DNA of 51,906 nt from Ruminococcus sp. GTDB taxonomy: Bacteria; Bacillota; Clostridia; Oscillospirales; Ruminococcaceae. Below the pieces are notes generated by a model that saw nothing but the letters and a program-made list of their open reading frames with translations, ran no database searches and was not told where the DNA came from. The stretch spans positions 1 through 51,906 of the forward strand of contig JAFVCV010000048.1 of the NCBI GenBank assembly GCA_017478965.1. Direction: 5' to 3'. Below are positions 40,792-50,141 of this stretch, in pieces. A program made the translations under genes and the position numbers. Position 1 is the stretch's first letter; each line of letters opens with the position of its first letter.

Positions 40792-42885
40792 ATGAACAAT
40801 TATAAGAAAAAACTGATATTCATTCTTATAGCTGCGTCTATGATACTTAGCAGCTGCTCTCTGAGCAATGTGCCGCAGGACAGCTCTTCCGGCGGCGCAG
40901 ACAGCGTTGCTGCCGATGAGAGCAGCGTTCAGCAGGAGGGTGCAGAAGAGAAGGCTGAGGATAAAGAAGAGAAAGAAGACGGCGATAAGGAGAACGGTGG
41001 CGCTGAGATAGATGCGGCGGTGGAGTTCAGCATGGAGAGCGGCTTTTACAGCGAGCCTGTAGAGCTGGAGCTGAGCTGCGGGACCCCTGGGACGCAGATA
41101 TACTATACAACCGACGGAAGTGTGCCTACTAAGGACGATCTGCTTTACAGCAAGCCCATAAAGCTGGAGAACAGGACCAGCTTTCCCAACGTTCTTTCGG
41201 CTCAGGGGGGCATCAGTGCCGGGGGCGACAATCTGCCGTGGGCTGATGTGGATAAGTGCAACGTCATCAGGGCGGCGGCATTCGACAATGACGGGAACAT
41301 GGGACAGGTGGTGAGCCATTCCTATTTCGTAGGAATTGACAGGGAGAAGAAGTATACTGATGTGCCGGTCATATCACTGATGACGGATATGGATAATCTG
41401 TTCGACTACGAAAAAGGCATCTATGTTCTCGGTAAGGCCCACGATGACTGGCTGGCTGAGGACCCGGCCAATAAAAACAAGGAGGCCTGGGCACAGGTCG
41501 GCAACTATTCCATGAGGGGCAAGGAATGGGAAAGGCCCGTATATGTTGAATACATAAATTTTGACGGCTCTGTTGGCTTCGGGCAGGAGATGGGCATGAG
41601 GATAATGGGCGCCGCATCACGAAACGAGAACCAGAAGAGCTTCAGGATAACTGCAAGGGCTGAATACGGCGATAAGTCTGTCCAGTATGAGATGATACCC
41701 GACAACCTCAGGTCTGACGGCAACGGGAACGTGGAGAAGTACAAGTCCTTCGTTCTGAGAAACGGCGGCAACGACTGCAATTTTGCCAAGATACGTGATC
41801 CGTATCTGCAAAGCCTGGTCAGCGATAAGGATATCGAGACCATGCAGTATACCCCGGTAGTGGTATTCTTAGACGGTGAGTTCTGGGGAATGTATACCCT
41901 GGCGGAGGATTACAGCGATAACTATATCGAGAACAATTACGGTATCGACAACAAGAACGTTGTTATGATAAAGAAGGGCGAGATAGAAGAAGGCGAAGAG
42001 GAAGACTATGCCCTTTACAGCGATATGTATGAGTTCATAACTGACAACGATATGTCAGACAGCGGCAATTACGCCAGGGCCTGTGAGATGCTGGATATGC
42101 AGGATTTTGCGGACTACTGCGCTTTCAATATCTATATCTACAACGAGGACAGCATTTTTGAGAACAATAACTGGCGTATGTGGAGGGTCAGGGAGGCTGA
42201 GGACACCTCGCCCAAGGCTGACTGCAAGTGGAGAACGCTCATTTATGACACCGATTATTCTACAGGCATCTATAACGGCGGCAGCAATTTCAATATGAAC
42301 AATATCAGGACCGCCATCCAGGGGGGCAAGCCGGCCGGGGAGAACGAACAGCCGCCGGCGAAGCTGCTCAGGACGCTGCTGGAGAATGAGGAGTTCAAGC
42401 AGATGTTTGTGATCTCTCTTTGCGATATGAGAAATATCAGCTTTGAGACAGGACGGGCCAGCGCAAAGCTGGAGGAGATGAAAGAGCAGTACCGCAAGAT
42501 AACCAATGCGACCTTCGACAGGTTCGGCCCGTTCTATGCCGATTTCAGCGGGAACATAAACGGACTGAAGAGCTTTATGACGGGAAGATACACAAGCTTT
42601 ATCAAGCTTGTCAACGACTCATTCAGCCTCGGTGATACTGCCGAGGTGAGCGTCATGGCCGCTGACGGCGGCAGAGTCATGGTAAATACTACATATATCG
42701 AACCGGACAGCGACTATAAGGGCAGCTATTTCACCTGCTACCCCATCACCCTTACAGCCGAGCCTGAGGAGGGCAAGAGCTTTGTAAGGTGGGAATGTTC
42801 GGGGTGCAGCGCAGACGATACCGGAGCGCAGACTGCGGTCTTTACCTTTGAGGGCGATTGTGAGATAACGCCTGTTTTTGAATGA
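40792..42885 (+). CDS. CotH-kinase family lipoprotein with chitobiase-like and repeat domains
   Basis: A 697-aa surface protein. Signal peptide with lipobox LSSC (Cys22), then an acidic Ser/Glu linker (23-75). A chitobiase/Fn3-like domain follows (FYSEPVELELSCGTPG ... IYYTTDGSVPTKDDLLYSKP, about 80-190). The CotH domain (about 200-610) has MRIMGAASRN, KIRDPYLQSLV, VVVFLDGEFWGMYTLAEDY, NNYGIDNKNVVMIKKGE and IYDTDYSTGIYNGG, holding the likely catalytic Asp residues. A C-terminal beta-repeat domain (about 625-697) contains TLTAEPEEGKSFVRWECSG. Bacillus CotH phosphorylates spore-coat proteins; roles in other anaerobes are unclear. Its expression appears to depend on read-through of the terminator 19 bases upstream. 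An AraC gene follows after 19 bases. Confidence 0.88.
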   Translation: MNNYKKKLIFILIAASMILSSCSLSNVPQDSSSGGADSVAADESSVQQEGAEEKAEDKEEKEDGDKENGGAEIDAAVEFSMESGFYSEPVELELSCGTPGTQIYYTTDGSVPTKDDLLYSKPIKLENRTSFPNVLSAQGGISAGGDNLPWADVDKCNVIRAAAFDNDGNMGQVVSHSYFVGIDREKKYTDVPVISLMTDMDNLFDYEKGIYVLGKAHDDWLAEDPANKNKEAWAQVGNYSMRGKEWERPVYVEYINFDGSVGFGQEMGMRIMGAASRNENQKSFRITARAEYGDKSVQYEMIPDNLRSDGNGNVEKYKSFVLRNGGNDCNFAKIRDPYLQSLVSDKDIETMQYTPVVVFLDGEFWGMYTLAEDYSDNYIENNYGIDNKNVVMIKKGEIEEGEEEDYALYSDMYEFITDNDMSDSGNYARACEMLDMQDFADYCAFNIYIYNEDSIFENNNWRMWRVREAEDTSPKADCKWRTLIYDTDYSTGIYNGGSNFNMNNIRTAIQGGKPAGENEQPPAKLLRTLLENEEFKQMFVISLCDMRNISFETGRASAKLEEMKEQYRKITNATFDRFGPFYADFSGNINGLKSFMTGRYTSFIKLVNDSFSLGDTAEVSVMAADGGRVMVNTTYIEPDSDYKGSYFTCYPITLTAEPEEGKSFVRWECSGCSADDTGAQTAVFTFEGDCEITPVFE

Positions 42886-42904
42886 TATCGTGGGGTGAAA
42901 GGAT

Positions 42905-43675
42905 TTGTTTTTTATACACAGAATGGGCTGCGGGTGCAGACATGACAGCAGCTTCGTGCTGGACAGGCCAAGGGGCTTTGAGGGATATCTTATGCTTTTC
43001 GTCAAAACGAAGGCCATATTCGTCATAGGGGGAGAGACCTTCAATGTGGAGCCTAATACCTTTATCATATATGACAAGAATTCTCCGCAGTATTACAAGG
43101 CCTGCGAGAATGAGTATATCAATGACTGGATACAGTTCGAGTGCAGCGAAAATATATCGGACAGCATCAATATCGTTTTCGACAGGCCGATCTATGTAGG
43201 AGAGAGCGTGAACGTTTCGCAGTATTTCCAGCTAATAGCAGACTGCTACTACAGGACCGGCAATATGCAGACGGCGGGATTTCTTATCAAGGCGCTGCTC
43301 TCGGAGCTTTATGAGACAGCGAGTTCCCACGACGAGGCCAGTATAGCTCACTACAGAGAACTGCTGGACCTGAGAAGAAAGATCTACGCCCTGCCCTCGG
43401 AAGAGTGGAGCGTTGAGAAAATGGCCCAGGAGATAAGCGTCAGTGAGCCTTATCTGCATCTGCTCTACAAAAAGGCCTTCGGCGTTACCTGCACCGCAGA
43501 CGTTATAAAGAGCAGGATAGAGGCCGCCCAGCACTACCTTGCCTATACTGAGATGACCATAGAGGAGGTAGCCTTTACCTGCGGCTACAAGAATGCTGTG
43601 CATTTCTCAAGGCAGTTTCGTCAGATGGTCAATGTTTCGCCCTCTGAATGGAGGAAGACCAACACGGTGGTCTGA
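42905..43675 (+). CDS. AraC family transcriptional regulator
   Basis: A 256-aa regulator. The N-terminal cupin-like sensor begins HRMGCGCRHDSSFVLDRPRG, with FVIGGETFNVEPNTFIIYDK. The C-terminal double helix-turn-helix occupies about 165-255 (WSVEKMAQEISVSEPYLHLLYKK and MTIEEVAFTCGYKNAVHFSRQFRQ, ending VSPSEWR). An in-frame stop at 42896-42898 forces the start to TTG 42905 or later; GGGGTGAAAGGA lies just before it. The sensor is slightly short of the usual length. It is probably co-transcribed with cotH and may regulate this locus or the ABC pair downstream (inference). Confidence 0.88.
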   Translation: MFFIHRMGCGCRHDSSFVLDRPRGFEGYLMLFVKTKAIFVIGGETFNVEPNTFIIYDKNSPQYYKACENEYINDWIQFECSENISDSINIVFDRPIYVGESVNVSQYFQLIADCYYRTGNMQTAGFLIKALLSELYETASSHDEASIAHYRELLDLRRKIYALPSEEWSVEKMAQEISVSEPYLHLLYKKAFGVTCTADVIKSRIEAAQHYLAYTEMTIEEVAFTCGYKNAVHFSRQFRQMVNVSPSEWRKTNTVV

Positions 43676-43705
43676 GACCGATAAAATATGAACTGAGCGT
43701 ATATT

Positions 43706-43747
43706 ATAGGATATGTTAAGAATAAAATAGCATATCCTATTTTTTTT
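43706..43747 (+). terminator. Rho-independent terminator after the AraC gene
   Basis: Perfect 10-bp stem ATAGGATATG/CATATCCTAT, 15-base loop, then seven T. Confidence 0.92.
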
Positions 43748-43762
43748 GTATTTTCGCTGTGC

Positions 43763-43909
43763 TATAATAAGTAAGCTTTTGGAACTGGTAAAAGACATAT
43801 TTTTTCACACGGACCGTTTGTGGCAGCCGGAGGCTGGCTGCTGTGAACGTGATGTTTTAGAAGATCTGTGCCGTTTACTGTAACAGACCGGAAAACAGGA
43901 GGGATTAGA
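43763..43909 (+). promoter_or_regulatory. Promoter and structured leader of the second ABC exporter
   Basis: -10 TATAAT at 43763-43768 (the -35 is unclear, in the T run of the terminator). About 135 bases of leader follow, with TTCACA/TGTGAA enclosing a GGCAGCC/GGCTGC hairpin, and a later TCTGT/ACAGA pairing. No terminator is seen in it, so any control would be at translation start. Confidence 0.45.
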
Positions 43910-45694
43910 ATGTTCCAGCTAAGATGGCTCTGGGAAAACATGAAGGGCAGCCGGCGAAATTACATCATAGCGCTTACACTATCGGTATTGTGCAACGGCC
44001 TTTACATAACCTCGCCCTACTTTCAGTCAAGGATAGTGGACACCTTCGTTTCTAACGAAAATGCTTACGAAAATCTCAAAAACAACCGGGATACCTTTGT
44101 GCTTCTCCTATGCGGGATGATAGGGGCAACATTGCTAAGGACCAGTATGCAGTATGCCTGCAATATGTATTACGAAACAGCCTCACAGGGAATGATCTAC
44201 AAGGTCAGGACCCATCTGTTCCGCAAGATAGAGAACCAGGACATGGAGTTCTATGACAGGTTCAGGACCGGCGACCTGATGACAAGGCTGACCGGTGACC
44301 TGGATATGGTAAGACACATGGTATCCTGGGTAATAAAGGGCTTTGTGGAATCGGTGGCGCTTTTCACGGCGTCAATGATATATTTCTTCGTCATCGACTG
44401 GCGGACCGCACTCTGCATACTAGCCATGACCCCGGTCATATTTTTTGTCACGAGACTGTTCGCCCGCCATGCAGGGCCGGCCTACAGAAAGGTCCGGGAG
44501 ACATCTTCGGCTCTCAACACTGCGGCTCAGGAGAACATCTCCGGCAACAGAGTCGTCAAGGCCTTCGCCAGGGAGGACTATGAGATCGAAAAGTTCAGAA
44601 AACACGATGAGGATTACCGCAGCGCCAACATCAGCGCCGCTATGATGTGGCTGAAATACCATCCCTTCATTGATATCGCTGCCGGTGGACTGAGCGTGAT
44701 ACTTCTGCTTTTCGGCGGATATTTCATGATACAGCGGCACCTGACCATGGGACAGTACCTGGCCATTTCCAATCTGCTCTGGGCGGTCAGCAACCCCATG
44801 AGGAACATCGGCAACTACATAAACGATTTTCAGAGGTTCATGGCCTCCGCCAATAAAGTGATAGAGATCTACTATGAAGCACCCAAGATAGTTGACAGGG
44901 CTGACGCTGAGGAGGGACCGGCTAAGTTCAGGGGCGAAGTGGAATTCTGCGGAGTTGACCTCAGCATCGGAGACAAGAAGATACTCGACAATATAAGCTT
45001 TCATATCAGCCCCGGGGAGAACGTAGTCATAATGGGCGCTACCGGCAGCGGAAAGACCTCGCTGATAAACCTTATACCGAGGTTTCTGGACTGCGAGAAG
45101 GGCGAGGTCCTGGTGGACGGCAAGAACGTCAGGCTCCACAAGATAAAGGATCTGCGCAAAAACATAGGCATCGCTACCCAGGACGTGCTGCTCTATTCGG
45201 ACACCATTGACAGCAACATCGCCTTCGGGGACAGCGAGCTGGAGGAAGCCTATGTTAGACAGTGTGCAGAGCTGTCGGCTGCCTCGGACTTTATCGAGAG
45301 ACTGCCAATGAAGTACGACACCATCGTGGGCGAACGGGGCGTAGGGCTTTCAGGCGGTCAGAAACAGAGGATATCTTTAGCCAGGGCACTTGCCATCAGG
45401 CCGTCGGTGCTTATCCTTGACGACACGACCTCGGCGGTTGATATGGAAACAGAGAGCTTTATACAGAACAGCCTTGAAAAACGCCTGGACTTCCCATGCA
45501 CCAAAATAATCATCGCACAGAGGATATCCTCCTCGAAGAATGCGGATAAGATAATCATTCTGGAAAACGGAAAGATAGCCGACATGGGGACCCATGATGA
45601 GCTGATACGCAGAGAGGGCTATTACAAGCAGATATACGAGCTGCAAAGCGGTATAAACTGCGCCGCAGAGGAAAAGAAGGGAGTGACTGCGTAA
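43910..45694 (+). CDS. Heterodimeric ABC exporter, degenerate-site subunit
   Basis: A 594-aa half-transporter with six membrane helices (about 20-310) and an ATPase domain: Walker A GATGSGKTS, signature LSGGQKQRI, Walker B VLILDDTTSAVD (catalytic Glu is Asp) and IIIAQRISS (switch His is Gln). Like the gene at 23722, this is the non-hydrolysing partner. Start ATG 43910 has an ideal CAGGAGGG; an earlier open frame lacks a ribosome site. Its stop overlaps the next gene by one base (TAATG). Confidence 0.92.
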   Translation: MFQLRWLWENMKGSRRNYIIALTLSVLCNGLYITSPYFQSRIVDTFVSNENAYENLKNNRDTFVLLLCGMIGATLLRTSMQYACNMYYETASQGMIYKVRTHLFRKIENQDMEFYDRFRTGDLMTRLTGDLDMVRHMVSWVIKGFVESVALFTASMIYFFVIDWRTALCILAMTPVIFFVTRLFARHAGPAYRKVRETSSALNTAAQENISGNRVVKAFAREDYEIEKFRKHDEDYRSANISAAMMWLKYHPFIDIAAGGLSVILLLFGGYFMIQRHLTMGQYLAISNLLWAVSNPMRNIGNYINDFQRFMASANKVIEIYYEAPKIVDRADAEEGPAKFRGEVEFCGVDLSIGDKKILDNISFHISPGENVVIMGATGSGKTSLINLIPRFLDCEKGEVLVDGKNVRLHKIKDLRKNIGIATQDVLLYSDTIDSNIAFGDSELEEAYVRQCAELSAASDFIERLPMKYDTIVGERGVGLSGGQKQRISLARALAIRPSVLILDDTTSAVDMETESFIQNSLEKRLDFPCTKIIIAQRISSSKNADKIIILENGKIADMGTHDELIRREGYYKQIYELQSGINCAAEEKKGVTA

Positions 45695-47463
45695 TGGCAA
45701 GGAACAAATATGACGTTGACGAGCAGCTGGAGGCCCCATTTGACTTCAACCACCTTAAACGTTCATTTGTGTACATAAAAAAGTACAGAAAAAGAATGGC
45801 CGCCGCCCTTTTCATCAGCATAGCCGCAGCCGTCGTGGGCCTTGTGGGTCCGCTCGTGACGCAGCACGCTCTGGACGTGACTATCCCGGACAAAAATATT
45901 AAGGAACTTATCCTCCTTTCCCTGCTGCTGCTGGGTTGCAGCCTGACGGCTACGGTATTAGGCAATATCAGGGGCAGGATAATGACCGTGGTGGGACAGA
46001 ATATCATCTTCGACATCAGGGAGGACCTGTTCGCCCATCTGCAAAAGCTGCCCTTTACCTACTACGACGACAGGCCCCACGGCAAGATACTCATAAGAGT
46101 GATAAACTATGTCAACAGCGTTTCGGATATGCTTTCAAACGGCATGATAAATTTCATCATGGAAATACTGAACATGGTGTTCATACTGATATTCATGCTC
46201 ATTGTGGATGTCCGGCTGACGCTGGTGGCTATGTCGGGCCTGCCGCTGTTCATACTGGTCATGTTTGCTATCAAAAAACAGCAAAGGCGGGCCTGGCAGG
46301 ACGTTTCAAACAAAAGCTCCAACATGAACGCATATTTGCAGGAAAACATAGTGGGCGCAAGGATAACGCAGGTATTCACCCGTGAGGAGAAGAACGCAGG
46401 CATATATGACCAGCTCAATTCCAAGTACCGCAAGAGCTGGATGAGGGCGGTAAAATTCTCGAACCTGGTATGGCCGGCAACGGACAATATTTCTACCTTA
46501 GTGAGAGCGGCGCTGTTCGCAGCGGGACTTCTGATAATGGACCCGGGCGAAGTATCTCTGGGTGTTCTGGCCGCAATGACCGGCTACGCTGCAAGATTTT
46601 GGCAGCCTATAATGAACCTTTCAAATATCGTGAACAACTTCATAAACAATATAGCCTATCTGGAAAGGATATTCGAGACTCTTGACGAGCCGGTCACTAT
46701 AACGGACAAGGAGGGCGCAGAGGATATCGAAGACCTGAGCGGTCAGGTCTCATTCAACGATGTGACTTTTGGCTATGAGGAAGGCAGCAGCGTCATCGAG
46801 CACGTGAGCTTTGACGTCAGACCCGGCGAGAGCGTGGCTCTGGTAGGACCTACCTGTGCGGGCAAGTCAACCATAGTGTCTCTCATATCAAGGTTCTACG
46901 ACATAAACCAGGGCAGCATAACCTTTGACGGGGTGGACATCTCCGACGTCACTCTGAGATCCCTGAGGTCCCATATGGGCATAATGCTCCAGGACAGCTT
47001 TATTTTCAGCGGGACAATAATGGACAATATCCGATACGGCAGACTCGACGCTAAGGACGAAGAGATAATCAGAGCCGCAGAGACAGTTTGTGCGGACAGC
47101 TTTATCAGGGAAATGTCCGACGGCTATGAAACTGAGGTCAACGAGCGTGGTTCAAAGCTTTCCGGCGGCGAAAAGCAGCTCATAAGCTTTGCAAGGACAC
47201 TGCTGAGCGACCCGAAGATCCTTGTGCTGGACGAGGCTACCTCATCTATCGACGCTAAGACCGAAGCTCTGCTGCAAAAGGGAATAAACGAACTGCTGAA
47301 GGGCAGGACCTCATTCATAATCGCCCACAGGCTCTCCACCATCAGAAACTGTGACAGGATAATGTACATCGACGAAAAGGGTATACTTGAAAGCGGCAGC
47401 CATGAAGAGCTGATGGCTAAAAAAGGCGCTTACTACCAGCTCTACACCTCACAGTCGGCTTAA
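45694..47463 (+). CDS. Heterodimeric ABC exporter, catalytic-site subunit
   Basis: A 589-aa half-transporter with an extra cytosolic N terminus of about 35 residues, six membrane helices and an ATPase domain. Walker A is GPTCAGKST (Cys where Gly is usual, still within GxxxxGKS). Signature LSGGEKQLI, Walker B ILVLDEATSSID with the catalytic Glu, and IAHRLST with the switch His. It pairs with the preceding gene, and the AraC gene upstream may control both. Substrate unknown. A terminator follows 9 bases after the stop. Confidence 0.92.
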   Translation: MARNKYDVDEQLEAPFDFNHLKRSFVYIKKYRKRMAAALFISIAAAVVGLVGPLVTQHALDVTIPDKNIKELILLSLLLLGCSLTATVLGNIRGRIMTVVGQNIIFDIREDLFAHLQKLPFTYYDDRPHGKILIRVINYVNSVSDMLSNGMINFIMEILNMVFILIFMLIVDVRLTLVAMSGLPLFILVMFAIKKQQRRAWQDVSNKSSNMNAYLQENIVGARITQVFTREEKNAGIYDQLNSKYRKSWMRAVKFSNLVWPATDNISTLVRAALFAAGLLIMDPGEVSLGVLAAMTGYAARFWQPIMNLSNIVNNFINNIAYLERIFETLDEPVTITDKEGAEDIEDLSGQVSFNDVTFGYEEGSSVIEHVSFDVRPGESVALVGPTCAGKSTIVSLISRFYDINQGSITFDGVDISDVTLRSLRSHMGIMLQDSFIFSGTIMDNIRYGRLDAKDEEIIRAAETVCADSFIREMSDGYETEVNERGSKLSGGEKQLISFARTLLSDPKILVLDEATSSIDAKTEALLQKGINELLKGRTSFIIAHRLSTIRNCDRIMYIDEKGILESGSHEELMAKKGAYYQLYTSQSA

Positions 47464-47471
47464 AAACATTT

Positions 47472-47506
47472 ACGGCGCCTCTGCCAATGAGCAGAGACGC
47501 CGTTTT
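47472..47506 (+). terminator. Rho-independent terminator after the second ABC exporter
   Basis: A 13-base stem ACGGCGCCTCTGC/GCAGAGACGCCGT with one mismatch, 6-base loop, TTTT. Confidence 0.85.
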
Positions 47507-47564
47507 AGCTTATTTCAAAACGATAAAAATACCGATATTTCCGGTCCCGAAAAGATCTGCTGCC

Positions 47565-48329
47565 TCAGATACTGCCGTCGTCCCACTCGTCAAAGTAGTC
47601 GAAAACATAAAAGGCGTCCTGATCGGCTTCTACCCACTGGGAAGTGACCTTTTTGTTAAGCGGCAGACTCATCAGCGTAGTCAGCACCGTCAGCCCTATA
47701 AGCACCAGCACCATCTTAAAGCTCAGATCGTTGATGTTGGAGCCCAGGTAGGTCTGTACCAGCATCTGGGGCACTGTGCCGATGACAGAACCTAAAAGAT
47801 AGGCTCTGAAAGGCATACGCAGAGCACCGTGGAGCATGGAAACTATATCCCCCGGGACCACTATGACGGCCCTTGTGATATAGGCTGCGAACAGGTCGTT
47901 CTCATGGGTCCTGTCAACAAGCTTTTTCGCCTTCGGATACTTCCTGACCAGGCTCTTCACCAGTCCGCCGCCGGCAAGACGTCCCACCAGATAAGGCACT
48001 GTGTAGCAGACGGCCAGCCCAAGTATATTCACACCGCAGGCCACCCAGAAAGGGTATACCGCCCCCACTGCCACAAACAGCGCAGTCAGCGGAAAGACCA
48101 CGGACAGAGATTTCAGTCCGTAAAAACCCATGAAGACCAGAAAAGCAAGAAAATAATTCTCAGGGGTATAATCCAGAAGCTCGTTAAAGTCGTGGGCGGA
48201 TAAGAACGCCACGCAAATAACTATTATAGTGACCGTCAGCACCACAGGCACGAACCTCATGGCCTTGACTGCATAACGGGAAAAAGAACTGTCTGTATAA
48301 GAACGGCTGCGCAATTTGGGAATAGTCAT
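47565..48329 (-). CDS. TVP38/TMEM64 (VTT domain, DedA-like) membrane protein
   Basis: A 254-aa integral membrane protein. Helix near 27-45, then the VTT domain with FYGLKSLSVVFPLTALFVAVGAVYPFW (about 70-95), GLAVCYTVPYLVGRLAGG, a VVPGDIVSMLHGALRMPFRAYLLGS motif (proline-glycine re-entrant region) and a final helix near 208-225. The C-terminal tail is acidic (FDYFDEWDDGSI). DedA/VTT relatives act as lipid scramblases or undecaprenyl-phosphate flippases; the substrate here is not determined. ATG with AAGGTGG upstream. Monocistronic. Confidence 0.85.
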   Translation of the reverse strand: MTIPKLRSRSYTDSSFSRYAVKAMRFVPVVLTVTIIVICVAFLSAHDFNELLDYTPENYFLAFLVFMGFYGLKSLSVVFPLTALFVAVGAVYPFWVACGVNILGLAVCYTVPYLVGRLAGGGLVKSLVRKYPKAKKLVDRTHENDLFAAYITRAVIVVPGDIVSMLHGALRMPFRAYLLGSVIGTVPQMLVQTYLGSNINDLSFKMVLVLIGLTVLTTLMSLPLNKKVTSQWVEADQDAFYVFDYFDEWDDGSI

Positions 48330-48361
48330 CCTACCACCACCTTAATATACTTATTTACTGT

Positions 48362-48367
48362 ATTATA
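48362..48367 (-). promoter_or_regulatory. Extended -10 element of the VTT gene promoter
   Basis: TGGTATAAT on the minus strand (extended -10); the -35 is poor. The leader is about 25 bases. Confidence 0.5.
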
Positions 48368-48484
48368 CCACCTAATTGTGAAATTTCGATTAATATATTA
48401 AAGCTAATTTGAAATATTTGATTTCAGACACTTAACCAATGTAAACATCACACGAGAACATTGCTCGAATTCTGTGCATTATCA

Positions 48485-49849
48485 CTAAAGTCCGAAGACC
48501 ACAGTAGCAAGAGCGAAGAACATCAGTGTCGAACAGGTATCGACGATGGTGGTGATGAGCGGAGCCGCCATGATGGCAGGGTCAAGTCTGAGCTTTTTGG
48601 CTATCATAGGCAGCATGGCAGCGATGAGCTTTGAGAGCACCACTGTCAGAAGTATGGCGCCGCTGACTGTAAAGGCAAGCTTATAGCAGTCTACGGTCTT
48701 ATTGTTGCGATACACCAGGATTATCCTGCCGGCATTGACCACAGAAAGAATAACGCCGCAGACGATGGCCACACGGAGTTCCTTGAACAATACCTTGAAA
48801 AAGTCCCTCATCTGTTTCTCCCCCAGGGCCATTCCTCTTATGACCAGGGTAGAGGTCTGTGAACCGCAGTTTCCGCCGGTGCCGCTGAGCATTGAAAGAA
48901 AGCTCACCAGTACCGGGACTGCCGCAAAGGCAGCCTGATATTTGTTGACGATGGCACCGGTCAGAGTAGCCGAGAGCATCAGCACCAGCAGCCACATGAT
49001 ACGGTTTTTGGCATGGGCAAAGACCGAGGTCTTGAAATACGACTCGTCGCTGGGAGCCACGGCTGCCATCTTCGAGAAGTCCTCAGTAGTCTCCTCCTGC
49101 AAAACGTCCATGGCGTCATCGTAGGTGATGATACCCACCAGCCTGTTGTCGTTGTCCACCACAGGCATAGCGGCAAAGTCGTATTTCGCCATCTGTGAGG
49201 CCACTATCTCTCTGTCCTCCAGGGTGTTGACGGAAATGATGTTGGTCTGCATTATATCCTCTATCTTATCCTCCTCATCGGCGGTGATAAGATCAAGCAG
49301 GGACAGCACTCCTATGAGTACACGGCTCTCTGTGACGTAAAGGGTGTAGACCGTTTCCTTCACCACGCCGATGTGCCTGATGGCCTCAAGAGCTTCCCTG
49401 GCGGTGTAGTCCTTTTTCAGGTAAACATACTCTGTTGTCATTACCGAGCCGGCCGAGTCTTTGGGGTATTTCAAAAGCTGATTTATCTCGCTGCGGGTGG
49501 CAGCATCAGCTGATCTGAGTATCCTGGAAACTACGTTTGCGGGCATCTCTTCGATTATATCGACGGTATCGTCCACATACAGATCGTCGATGACCTCTCT
49601 GAGCTCATTGTCCGTAAACGACTCTATGAGCAGCTTTTGCATATCGCTGTCCATATAGGCAAAAACGTCAGCCGCCACGTCCTTGTTGAGCAGCCGGAAA
49701 AGCACTATATGCTGATGGCCCTCAATATCTCCGTCATCGTAGAAACGCTGGAGCAGCGCCGCCACATCGGCCTCGTTCATATCCCTGAAAAGCTCACGTA
49801 TTGCCTTGAAATTTCTTTCCTCAAGAAGATCTAAAACCTTTTCGTACAT
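48485..49849 (-). CDS. mgtE: Magnesium transporter MgtE
   Basis: A 454-aa Mg2+ channel. Superhelical N domain (1-130: LEERNFKAIRELFRDMNEADVA), tandem CBS domains (about 135-255) that sense cytosolic Mg2+, a connecting helix, and five membrane helices with the pore motif GTGGNCGSQTSTLVIRGMALGE. All of the family parts are present. Start ATG 49849 with AAAAGGGGAG; an open frame extends 17 codons upstream through that site and is rejected. The leader is only about 70 bases and holds no M-box magnesium riboswitch that I can see. Confidence 0.95.
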   Translation of the reverse strand: MYEKVLDLLEERNFKAIRELFRDMNEADVAALLQRFYDDGDIEGHQHIVLFRLLNKDVAADVFAYMDSDMQKLLIESFTDNELREVIDDLYVDDTVDIIEEMPANVVSRILRSADAATRSEINQLLKYPKDSAGSVMTTEYVYLKKDYTAREALEAIRHIGVVKETVYTLYVTESRVLIGVLSLLDLITADEEDKIEDIMQTNIISVNTLEDREIVASQMAKYDFAAMPVVDNDNRLVGIITYDDAMDVLQEETTEDFSKMAAVAPSDESYFKTSVFAHAKNRIMWLLVLMLSATLTGAIVNKYQAAFAAVPVLVSFLSMLSGTGGNCGSQTSTLVIRGMALGEKQMRDFFKVLFKELRVAIVCGVILSVVNAGRIILVYRNNKTVDCYKLAFTVSGAILLTVVLSKLIAAMLPMIAKKLRLDPAIMAAPLITTIVDTCSTLMFFALATVVFGL

Positions 49850-49923
49850 AAGCACTCCCCTTTTCGGTGATGATAGGTCCCGGCGCTGCTTGCCCGTCAA
49901 GACAAAGGCACTGACACTGTTTT

Positions 49924-49952
49924 ATTATACTATTTTTTTACAGGAATGTCAA
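49924..49952 (-). promoter_or_regulatory. Consensus promoter of mgtE
   Basis: Minus strand: -35 TTGACA (49947-49952), 17-base spacer, -10 TATAAT (49924-49929). Confidence 0.9.
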
Positions 49953-50042
49953 TCGCTTTTTTTGTCATTCGTCCGTGAACGGAAAAACAACAGCCCCTGA
50001 AAGAATAAGAGCAATTTTATTTGAAAATTCATCAAATCTCTA

Positions 50043-50071
50043 TTGCCCTTTTTGAATTAATGTGATATAAT
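50043..50071 (+). promoter_or_regulatory. Promoter of cdaA-cdaR with extended -10
   Basis: -35 TTGCCC (50043-50048), 17-base spacer, TGATATAAT extended -10 with TATAAT at 50066-50071. It lies about 70 bases before the cdaA ATG. Confidence 0.75.
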
Positions 50072-50141
50072 GTTAAGGTGTAATACTAGGTCTGCTGACC
50101 GGGGCGTGTTTTGCCCGGGGCCTACAAAAAGGGTGTGTAAA

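Noticed and set aside
49850-49917. Possible M-box magnesium riboswitch before mgtE
   Set aside because: The leader is only about 70 bases and lacks the long multi-stem M-box architecture.
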